This document shows, piece by piece, positions 1-6,229 of a DNA stretch of 9,026 nt. Every line of letters begins with the position of its first letter. The stretch's first letter is position 1. The DNA comes from Acidobacteriaceae bacterium (GTDB lineage Bacteria; Acidobacteriota; Terriglobia; Terriglobales; Acidobacteriaceae), in contig JASHYS010000181.1 in NCBI GenBank assembly GCA_030042915.1, positions 1 to 9,026 on the forward strand, in the 5' to 3' direction. A program made the position numbers and the translations under genes. The notes under the pieces were generated by a model that made no database searches, was not told the DNA's origin, and worked only from the letters and a program-made list of their open reading frames with translations.

Positions 1-722
1 TCAATCCCGCTCGTCACCTTGCTGTCGATGATCACGTAGCCCGTCTTTTGATCCGCCGAAGTCCGCGATTGTGCCGTTAAATAGCCGGGGCCGTTGGCAT
101 GAATCTCGCTGTGGTCGAAGACTGCCGCGGCATTGCCGAAGATGAAGTCAACGCCGCCTTCAATATAGGAGTCGACATAATATTGACGGCCGTAGTCGGC
201 AAAGAGCGTGTCCTGGTGGCCGAGGAAACGGCATTTCTTGAAGATGGCGCGGTCGGCGCGCACCGCTGCCGCCACCGCCTGGCCGGTGTTGCCGGCTGTG
301 TTCTCAAAGGTCAGGTTGTCGGCCTCGAAACCATCGCCGTTGATCTCCACGGTCTCAGTGAAGAAGGTCCCTCCGGCCTGGCGCGCGTTCAGGCTGTTGG
401 TAATCACCACGTCGGAAGGGGATTTTCCCATGCCCACCAGCGTGATGTTGGTGTGATTCTGCGTCACAATCACGCGCTCGTGATAGACGCCCGGCGCAAT
501 CTCGATATAGACCCGGCCCGGCTTGCCGTCAGCGCCCACTCCGGCAAAAGGATGGTGGTCCATGGCCATTTGGATGGTGGGAAATTCGGTGGTGCCCTCA
601 ATCCCGGTCTTCACATCGGGCGAAACACTCACGTGCACATCCTGCGCGTGGGTCGCGACGCGCGCCGGCAGCAAACAACAACCCGCCAGAATCCCAAAGG
701 CAAATGACAAGCGATGGGTCAT
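1..722 (-). CDS. Secreted pectinesterase (pectin methylesterase, CE8 family), N-terminal part
   Basis: Predicted to hydrolyse methyl esters of polygalacturonate outside the cytoplasm. The gene reads leftward from 722 and runs off the window after 240 residues, so it is partial only because of the window edge. Residues 1-27 look like a signal peptide (basic start, hydrophobic stretch, likely cut near VATHA-QD). The right-handed beta-helix follows. Family motifs visible are GQAVA (Gln148), GHQDTLF (Gln170 and Asp171, the oxyanion glutamine and general acid in characterised enzymes) and GGVDFIFGNAA (Asp192, the nucleophile). The substrate-binding Arg/Trp region of the C-terminal third lies outside the window. 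The start is not certain: AGGAG lies only one base before ATG 722, closer than usual. A TTG at codon 5 is possible, but the signal peptide favours ATG. It is divergent from the M13 peptidase. Family assignment is very secure; the exact pectic substrate is inferred. Confidence 0.93.
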   Translation of the reverse strand, partial: MTHRLSFAFGILAGCCLLPARVATHAQDVHVSVSPDVKTGIEGTTEFPTIQMAMDHHPFAGVGADGKPGRVYIEIAPGVYHERVIVTQNHTNITLVGMGKSPSDVVITNSLNARQAGGTFFTETVEINGDGFEADNLTFENTAGNTGQAVAAAVRADRAIFKKCRFLGHQDTLFADYGRQYYVDSYIEGGVDFIFGNAAAVFDHSEIHANGPGYLTAQSRTSADQKTGYVIIDSKVTSGI

Positions 723-875
723 GCTCCTATTCTCATCTCTCCCGATGGCGGAGCGAAGCTGTGTTAGCCTGATCAACGGCGCAGCCCCGGGTCGGGCGCC
801 AGGCCCCAAATTTCGCAAGTCCGGCCGGTCCCCAAGCGTGTCTCCGCGCTCAAGCTACTCTCTCACGAGGCCAAC
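723..875. other. Divergent intergenic region between pectinesterase and M13 peptidase
   Basis: This 153-base stretch separates two divergently read genes and must hold both upstream regions. I see no convincing -35/-10 pair on either strand and no clear operator. It contains a small TGATCA palindrome and is otherwise GC-rich. The only clear signals are the ribosome binding sites at its two ends. Confidence 0.5.
867..870 (+). promoter_or_regulatory. Ribosome binding site of the M13 peptidase
   Basis: GAGG lies five bases before ATG 876. This supports that start, which also gives a complete signal peptide. Confidence 0.65.
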
Positions 876-2987
876 ATGCATCGTCTTTGCATCGTTCCTG
901 TTCTGCTCCTTCTGGCAGCCGCAATCGCGCCGGCGCAAACGGCGCCGGCGTCCTCCGCACAGCAACCGCCTATCGCACAGGATGTCACCTCCACGCCTGC
1001 ACCCGCTCCCGAGATCAAAAGCTTCGACGTCTCGGCTATGGATACCACCGCGGATCCGTGCGTCGATTTCTACCAGTACGCCTGCGGCAACTGGGCGAAA
1101 GAGAACCCGATTCCCGCCGACCAGAGCCGTTGGACGCGTTCGTTCTCTCTCGTGCAGTTGCGCAATCAGTATTTGCTCTGGAAGGATCTCGAATCGGCAG
1201 CCAGCGCGCCCAAGACTGCGCTCGAAAAACAGTACGGCGACTTCTACGCGTCGTGTGTGGACACAGCCACCATTGAAAAGCTGGGACTGGAGCCCATTCA
1301 GGAGCCGTGGAACGAAATCGCCGCGCTGAAGAGCAAGAACGAGATTCCTGCCCTGCTGAGCCGCTTCGAAAATCATGGCGTGCCCGAGGGCTTCTTTCGA
1401 TTTGGCGTCCGCCAGGACGAGAAGGATTCCTCCAAGCAGATCGCCGCGGTGGACCAGGGCGGCATTTCCTTGCCCGATCGCGACTATTACCTCGCGGATA
1501 CGCCAAACTTTGTGAGGATCCGCGACGGCTATGTGGCGCACATCAAGACCATGTTCACCCTGGCCGGCGATACGCCCGATCAGGCCGCCAAAGAGGCTGC
1601 AGCCGTGATGGAAATCGAAACCGCGCTGGCCAAAGCCTCCATGACTCGCGTGGAGCGCCGCAGTCCTGAGAAGGTGTATCACATCGAATCGGTAGACGAC
1701 TTCCAGAAGTCGACGCCGGATTTCGATTGGAAGGTCTACTTCGATTCCATCGGCATCGGCCACTTCGATACTTTGAACGTGGCAACGCCGGATTTCTTCA
1801 CCGGTCTCAATTCCCTTCTTGAGAGCCAGCCGCTGGATGCATGGAAGAGTTATTTTCGCTGGCAGGTGCTGCACGGAGAGGCTCAAAATCTTTCCAGCCC
1901 CTTCTTCGACGAAAATTTCCGCTTCTTTGGGCAAACCCTGGCTGGACAAAAGCAGCCCGAACCGCGATGGAGGCAGTGCACCCGAGACACCGACATGGCG
2001 CTGGGCGAAGCCGTGGGCCAGGACTGGGTGAAGGAGAATTTTCCGCCGGCAGCCAAGCAAAGCATGGACCAGCTGGTGGCTGACCTGGAAAAGGCCCTGG
2101 CGGCCGACATACGCGAATTGCCGTGGATGAGCGACGCGACCAAGAAGGCGGCCGAAGAGAAACTCGCCGTAATCCGCAACAAAATTGGATACCCCGAGAA
2201 GTGGCGCGATTACTCAAGCGTGAAGGTCAGCCGTGGCACATTCGTTGAAAACCAGGAGCAGGCTGCGCTTTACCGGCGCAATTACAACCTGGCCAAGCTG
2301 GGCAGGCCGGTAGACGAAAAAGAGTGGGGCATGACGCCGCCCACCGTGAACGCGTACTACAACGATGCGTTCAACGACATCAACTTCCCGGCCGGCATTC
2401 TGCAGCCGCCTTTCTTCGACTTCAAGGCCGATCCGGCCGTCAACTTCGGCGGCATCGGCGTGGTGATCGGGCACGAGATGACGCACGGATTTGACGACCA
2501 GGGGGCGCAGTTCGACGCCCAGGGAAATTTGCGCCAATGGTGGACACCGGAGGATCGCAAAGCATTTACCGAACGAACCGAATGCGTTGCCGACGAGTAC
2601 AGCAGTTTTGAGGCTGCGCCGGCGCATGGCGACACCCCGGCCGCGAATCTGAACGGCCATCTGACGCTGGGCGAAAATACCGCCGATAATGGCGGCTTGC
2701 GCATCGCTTACCAGGCACTGCTGGATGCGCTGGCTGAAGAGCACAAGAGCATCGACGACAAGATTGACGGCTTCACTGAGGCGCAGCGCTACTTTATCGG
2801 CTTTGCGCAGGTGTGGTGCGAAAACCGCACCGAATCTATCGCCCGCCAGGCAGCGCTCACTGACCCACATTCGCCCGGCCGCTGGCGCACGGATGGCACG
2901 GTCCAGAACTTCGAGCAATTCGGCAAGGCCTTCGGCTGCAAGAAGGGCCAGCCCATGTATCCCGAGCACTCCTGCCGCGTCTGGTAA
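876..2987 (+). CDS. Secreted M13 family zinc metallopeptidase (neprilysin/PepO-like)
   Basis: A 703-residue zinc endopeptidase, full length for the family. Residues 1-20 form a signal peptide (MHRLC start, leucine/alanine core, cut near APA-QTA) without a lipobox, so the protein is probably periplasmic or secreted. A Pro/Ala-rich linker follows, then the N-terminal M13 domain beginning at the typical PCVDFYQYACGNW (Cys62, Cys70). The catalytic domain has NAYY (Asn492-Tyr495, the substrate backbone-binding motif), HEMTH (His533, Glu534, His537), and ENTAD (third zinc ligand Glu600 and Asp604). It also has HSPGRWR (His665 and Arg671, equivalent to neprilysin His711 and Arg717) and the usual CRVW terminus. 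No key residue is missing, so activity is expected, on peptides of modest size as in known relatives. The next gene starts 276 bases downstream, so it is probably transcribed alone. Bacterial members are often called PepO or PepN13; I assign no symbol because orthology cannot be judged here. Confidence 0.96.
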   Translation: MHRLCIVPVLLLLAAAIAPAQTAPASSAQQPPIAQDVTSTPAPAPEIKSFDVSAMDTTADPCVDFYQYACGNWAKENPIPADQSRWTRSFSLVQLRNQYLLWKDLESAASAPKTALEKQYGDFYASCVDTATIEKLGLEPIQEPWNEIAALKSKNEIPALLSRFENHGVPEGFFRFGVRQDEKDSSKQIAAVDQGGISLPDRDYYLADTPNFVRIRDGYVAHIKTMFTLAGDTPDQAAKEAAAVMEIETALAKASMTRVERRSPEKVYHIESVDDFQKSTPDFDWKVYFDSIGIGHFDTLNVATPDFFTGLNSLLESQPLDAWKSYFRWQVLHGEAQNLSSPFFDENFRFFGQTLAGQKQPEPRWRQCTRDTDMALGEAVGQDWVKENFPPAAKQSMDQLVADLEKALAADIRELPWMSDATKKAAEEKLAVIRNKIGYPEKWRDYSSVKVSRGTFVENQEQAALYRRNYNLAKLGRPVDEKEWGMTPPTVNAYYNDAFNDINFPAGILQPPFFDFKADPAVNFGGIGVVIGHEMTHGFDDQGAQFDAQGNLRQWWTPEDRKAFTERTECVADEYSSFEAAPAHGDTPAANLNGHLTLGENTADNGGLRIAYQALLDALAEEHKSIDDKIDGFTEAQRYFIGFAQVWCENRTESIARQAALTDPHSPGRWRTDGTVQNFEQFGKAFGCKKGQPMYPEHSCRVW

Positions 2988-3151
2988 GGGAGAATTTTTG
3001 CCGCGCGGGGCTGACAAATCCCATCCCCGGCGCGTCTATACTGCGATAGCAATCGTCGAGTGTGATAGCCGGGCATTGGTGCGGCCAAATGGCCGATGGT
3101 GAGGGGGCAAAGTCCAGGAAAGCAGGCTTTTCTCCGCTCCGCCTTGGCTGC

Positions 3152-3181
3152 TAGGCACAACCAGCCCTCGCCTTTTACAAT
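3152..3181 (+). promoter_or_regulatory. Candidate promoter of lipoprotein gene A (TACAAT box)
   Basis: TACAAT at 3176-3181 matches the sigma-70 -10 consensus at five of six bases. TAGGCA lies 18 bases upstream at 3152-3157. The ten-base string CTTTTACAAT recurs exactly upstream of paralogue C, and that recurrence is the main reason for the call. Distance from the box to the start codon is 82 bases. Confidence 0.45.
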
Positions 3182-3252
3182 GCAGCAGGGACTCCATCCC
3201 AACCCAGCACTGCTCGGGAACGAAGACACTGGCAGCCTATGCTGACCAGGAT

Positions 3253-3258
3253 GAAGGA
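3253..3258 (+). promoter_or_regulatory. Ribosome binding site of lipoprotein gene A
   Basis: GAAGGA lies five bases before ATG 3264. The same element at the same spacing precedes gene C, and a close variant (GAAAGA) precedes gene B. Confidence 0.7.
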
Positions 3259-3263
3259 ATAGC

Positions 3264-4655
3264 ATGAGGTTCACGAAATTCGGCAAGGCGCTTGTGATGG
3301 GCGCCCTCTTGTTGGGCGTCCTCGTTGGCGTAACGTCTTGCGTGGAAAGTTATACGGTTGGCTTTTTGTATGTTACGGGAACGATTACCGCCTCGACCGG
3401 CAACAACGGCATCATCAGCGGCTACAAAATCGATCACAACACCGGCAGGCTTTCGCCCATCAATACTCTGCCCGTTGCCTCGGGCGGCGCCAACCCCGTC
3501 CGGGCCGTCCTAACCCTGGGTAGCCGGTATCTTTACGTGCTGAACCGTGGCGCCGATGCGGCCGGCAACGCCGACTGCTTTGGCACCGGGGCCAACGAGT
3601 GCCAAAACGCCAATATCACCGAGTTCCAGGTGGGCGGCAACGGCGTTCTTACCCCACAGGAGACGTTCTACACCCAGGGCCTCAACCCTTTCCGGCTCAT
3701 CGCCGATTCGTCGGGTAATTACCTTCTCGCCCTGGACCACGACGCTCCCGACAACGCCAATCCCTCGAGCACGGACAACTGTGCCCTCGCCCTGGGAAAA
3801 TTGGGAACCACTAGCACCGTGACCACCTGCGGCGATATCACAGTCTTCAAAATCGATCAGACCACGGGCCGCTTGTCGCTGGTTGAAAACGCCCAGGTAA
3901 CGGCCGCCAATGGCTCCCCGCTCACCTACTTCCCCGTTCCGGCCAATCCCGTCGAGTTCATCCTTGCCTCCGGCTACATTCTCACCTTGACCGGTGCGCC
4001 TGCGCCCACTTCCTACCCCTACACCGGTGCAACCGCCGTCTGGCCCTACACCTACTCCTCCAGCAGCGGCCAGTTGACCTTGAGCCAGAACAGCGTGCAG
4101 CAACTGGGCATCACTGAGGGCAATTCCATTGTCACTGCGGGAGGCATCGTCTACGTGCTCGATAACGAGCCCATTACGGTGACCTTCAACGGCGCATCGA
4201 CCACCTCGCCAAGCCAGATTCTCCCCTTCACCCTGGGCAGCGGCGGTGCGTTGCAGGCTGAGGTCAGCGGCGTGATTCCCGACGATCCCACGTTGTCGAA
4301 TCCCATTCAGCTTCTTCTGGAGTCGAAAGGCAAGTTTCTTTACGTGGCCAACCAAGGCACTGAGGTTATAGGACCCAACCCGGAGAGTGGAATCGCCGGT
4401 TACTTCCTGACTACTGCGCCTTCCTACCAGCTCACTTTCATCGCTGGCGAGCCCTTTGGCTCGGGGTCCGGCCCGCAGTGCATCGTCGAAGATCCTTCCA
4501 ACCAATTCATTTTTGAAGCCAACCAGTACGATTCCACTGTGACTGGCCGGGTTCTTGACCCCAACTCGGGCGAGCTCGACGACATGCGATCCACCAGCAC
4601 TTACACGCTCCAGGGTCCGCCCACGTGGTGCCTGATGGACGGGCGCACCGGATAA
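3264..4655 (+). CDS. Lipoprotein A: YncE/lactonase-like beta-propeller protein
   Basis: A 463-residue predicted lipoprotein of unknown function. Residues 1-25 are a lipoprotein signal with lipobox VTSC, giving lipidated Cys26. The rest is rich in propeller blade signatures: repeated (L/F)YV.N strands followed by a turn such as TGRLS or SGQLT and a following A.DP-like strand. This resembles the lactonase/YncE seven-bladed fold. It is the most diverged of the three tandem paralogues, and its C-terminus (PTWCLMDGRTG) lacks the AIPH-type ending of B and C. Six cysteines follow the lipid anchor: in DCFGTGANEC, in the NC...TC segment, and in QCIVEDP and TWCLMDG. These could form disulfides outside the cytoplasm. 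The family name refers to 6-phosphogluconolactonase, but an anchored exported protein is unlikely to have that cytosolic role. A ligand or partner cannot be named. Confidence 0.85.
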   Translation: MRFTKFGKALVMGALLLGVLVGVTSCVESYTVGFLYVTGTITASTGNNGIISGYKIDHNTGRLSPINTLPVASGGANPVRAVLTLGSRYLYVLNRGADAAGNADCFGTGANECQNANITEFQVGGNGVLTPQETFYTQGLNPFRLIADSSGNYLLALDHDAPDNANPSSTDNCALALGKLGTTSTVTTCGDITVFKIDQTTGRLSLVENAQVTAANGSPLTYFPVPANPVEFILASGYILTLTGAPAPTSYPYTGATAVWPYTYSSSSGQLTLSQNSVQQLGITEGNSIVTAGGIVYVLDNEPITVTFNGASTTSPSQILPFTLGSGGALQAEVSGVIPDDPTLSNPIQLLLESKGKFLYVANQGTEVIGPNPESGIAGYFLTTAPSYQLTFIAGEPFGSGSGPQCIVEDPSNQFIFEANQYDSTVTGRVLDPNSGELDDMRSTSTYTLQGPPTWCLMDGRTG

Positions 4656-4671
4656 CGCCAAAGCGGAGCCC

Positions 4672-4699
4672 GCCCCGGGGGTTCTGAAACCTCTGGGGC
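4672..4699 (+). terminator. Strong hairpin after lipoprotein gene A
   Basis: Arms 4672-4683 and 4688-4699 pair over 12 base pairs, two of them G-U, around a CTGA loop. It starts 17 bases after the stop of gene A. No run of T follows, so it is not a classical intrinsic terminator. It could be a U-less terminator, an attenuator, or a barrier that stabilises the 3' end of the A message. Confidence 0.5.
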
Positions 4700-4758
4700 T
4701 GCAGGAGTTCGATATTCAAATCTGTTTATTTTCGTGGGCTGCGGCAGGGCCCGCTGAC

Positions 4759-4764
4759 GAAAGA
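4759..4764 (+). promoter_or_regulatory. Ribosome binding site that decides the start of gene B
   Basis: GAAAGA lies five bases before the ATG at 4770, the same spacing as GAAGGA in genes A and C. It overlaps the upstream ATG at 4764, which leaves that ATG without a usable site. This supports 4770 as the true start. Confidence 0.6.
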
Positions 4765-4769
4765 TGCGC

Positions 4770-6098
4770 ATGAAGTTCTCGAAATTGAGCCGGCAAACGC
4801 AAAATCAGAGCGACCCCGCGGCCGAACCGCATACCCGGCGTATTCGCTCCGGTTTTGCCCTTGTGCTGGTTGCCGCGGCCAGTCTGCTGGCGGCATCGCT
4901 GATTACTGCCTGCTCACAGTTCACTGAGACGCTCACCGTGGATTTTGTCTTCGTCGCGTCGGCCAAGGCCGCAGGCGCCAACAACTACGGCGAGATCAAC
5001 GTCTTCGAAATCAACTCCGAATCGGGGCGCATGCGCCAGATTCCCACTTCGCCGTTTCCCTCACTGGGGCGCGACCCCGTTGCGGAAGCCGTTTCGGCCG
5101 ATAACCAGAATCTCTTCGTCGTCAATCAACTCGACAACACCGTCGTCCAATTCCAGATCGGCACTGACGGCAAACTTTACGGCAATTACACCGCTAATAC
5201 TCCGGGCATCTATCCCCTCGCCATCGCGGCCAACAAATCGTACGTTTTTGTGGTGGATACCTATCAGCCCCTTCCGCTGTGCTCGCCCGCCGAACCCTGC
5301 TCAGGCGCCATCGGCGTGTTTCCGCTGGAGCCGGGCGGAGCATCCAGCAGCATTTGTACCGCCACGGTGTGCCTGGGCACGCCGGTTGTGAATCCGGCCG
5401 TCAACGGTGCGTATTGGCCGCTGACCCTGCCCAACGCGCCCAATGACGTGATCGTCCCCACCGCGGTGACGGTTCTCGCCTCCGGCGCCGATGTCTTCGT
5501 CTCCGCTTACGACTCTTCCGTTTCGCCCAGCGTCGGCTACATCTTCGGTTTCTCGGTCGGTTCCGGCGGTGTACTCACTCCCTTGAGCCAACCTTTTCCC
5601 GCCGGCGTCGATCCCACGGCCATCGCCAGCGGCAGCGACTCTTCAGGCACTTATGTCTACGCGACCGATTTCGCCAGCGGCAACGTGCTGGGCTACACCG
5701 TCGGTTCAAGCGGCGCGCTCACTGCGTTGACAGGTAGCCCCTTCCCGGCCGGCAATCAGCCCGATGCCGTCGTAGTCGATCCCTCGTATCCCTTCGTCTA
5801 TGTGGCCAATTCTCTCGACAGCACCGTGACCGCATACTCCATGAGCAGCGGCGCGCTCACACGCATCGGCGACTATGCCACCGGTGTGCAGCCGGTGGCC
5901 ATCGGAGTCGACCCCTCGACGAATCATTTTCTTTACACACTCAATTTTCTCAACAACACCGTTTCTGACTTTGAACTGAGCATCACTGCCGGAACGCTGC
6001 TGGTCGCCCAGGATTCTCCCTATGCGACCAGCGCGCAGCCCACCGCCGTAACGGCTATTCCGCACAACGGCACAGGAGGCGGCATTCAGCAACCGTGA
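4770..6098 (+). CDS. Lipoprotein B: lactonase-like beta-propeller protein
   Basis: A 442-residue predicted lipoprotein of unknown function, the middle of three tandem paralogues. The start at 4770, rather than the in-frame ATG six bases earlier, gives MKFSKLS, which aligns with MKLSKLS in C and MRFTKFG in A. The lipobox is LITAC, giving lipidated Cys48. The leader carries about 22 extra polar, basic residues (roughly 8-28) between the conserved start and the hydrophobic core, so the export signal has an unusually long n-region. The mature part shows propeller blades such as VYVANSLDSTVTAYSMSSG and the G..P.A...DP strand, ending in PTAVTAIPHNG. It is clearly closer to C than to A. Four cysteines occur as two close pairs in one blade region (LCSPAEPC and ICTATVC), suggesting disulfide-stapled loops. 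No obvious promoter of its own is seen in the 114 bases after A. Confidence 0.86.
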   Translation: MKFSKLSRQTQNQSDPAAEPHTRRIRSGFALVLVAAASLLAASLITACSQFTETLTVDFVFVASAKAAGANNYGEINVFEINSESGRMRQIPTSPFPSLGRDPVAEAVSADNQNLFVVNQLDNTVVQFQIGTDGKLYGNYTANTPGIYPLAIAANKSYVFVVDTYQPLPLCSPAEPCSGAIGVFPLEPGGASSSICTATVCLGTPVVNPAVNGAYWPLTLPNAPNDVIVPTAVTVLASGADVFVSAYDSSVSPSVGYIFGFSVGSGGVLTPLSQPFPAGVDPTAIASGSDSSGTYVYATDFASGNVLGYTVGSSGALTALTGSPFPAGNQPDAVVVDPSYPFVYVANSLDSTVTAYSMSSGALTRIGDYATGVQPVAIGVDPSTNHFLYTLNFLNNTVSDFELSITAGTLLVAQDSPYATSAQPTAVTAIPHNGTGGGIQQP

Positions 6099-6133
6099 CG
6101 GCGCACCATGGCCCCGGCCGGGCAACGGAGTTT

Positions 6134-6164
6134 GTGGCAACGCGCGGCATCCGGCTTTTACAAT
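6134..6164 (+). promoter_or_regulatory. Candidate promoter of lipoprotein gene C (TACAAT box)
   Basis: TACAAT at 6159-6164 lies within CTTTTACAAT, the same ten bases found before gene A. GTGGCA at 6134-6139 sits 19 bases upstream and shares GGCA with the equivalent position before A. The distance from the box to the start codon is 65 bases. Confidence 0.45.
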
Positions 6165-6218
6165 AACCACGAGCACCTCAACAAGTTGTTCAAGTGTTCT
6201 TTGACCAAGGCCCACGAT

Positions 6219-6224
6219 GAAGGA
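6219..6224 (+). promoter_or_regulatory. Ribosome binding site of lipoprotein gene C
   Basis: GAAGGA lies five bases before ATG 6230, inside a GATGAAGGA string that is also present before gene A. Confidence 0.7.
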
Positions 6225-6229
6225 AGCGC

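Larger units (their letters stand above)
2988..3263. other. Intergenic region and probable long leader of lipoprotein A
   Basis: This is 276 bases without a supportable gene. It contains a TATACT box at 3037-3042, preceded by CTGACA at 3011-3016 at a 20-base spacing (a poor pair). There are small hairpins: GGCC-AAAT-GGCC near 3083-3094, and GGAAAG-CAGG-CTTTTC at 3117-3132. It also holds the TACAAT box annotated separately and the ribosome binding site of gene A. No strong terminator for the M13 gene is visible just after its stop. Confidence 0.5.

Noticed and set aside
99..707. Plus-strand open frame of about 200 codons near the left edge
   Set aside because: It is antisense to the pectinesterase with its HQDTL and VDFIFG motifs.
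855..2060. Long open frame on the minus strand, about 400 codons
   Set aside because: It is antisense to the M13 peptidase, which has all its catalytic motifs. The antisense product is low in recognisable motifs and is a by-product of GC-rich codon use.
3060..3135. Riboswitch such as a cyclic-di-GMP or cobalamin element
   Set aside because: GGGGCAAAG and the nearby hairpins superficially recall riboswitch cores, but the conserved GEMM or B12-box strings and their arrangement are absent.
3510..4661. Long open frame on the minus strand, about 380 codons
   Set aside because: It lies opposite lipoprotein A, whose lipobox and blade motifs show that the plus strand is coding. The reverse frame is Gly/Val-rich filler.
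6111..6123. Terminator hairpin after lipoprotein gene B
   Set aside because: GCCC and GGGC pair over only four bases around a GC-rich loop with no T-run; too weak to call.
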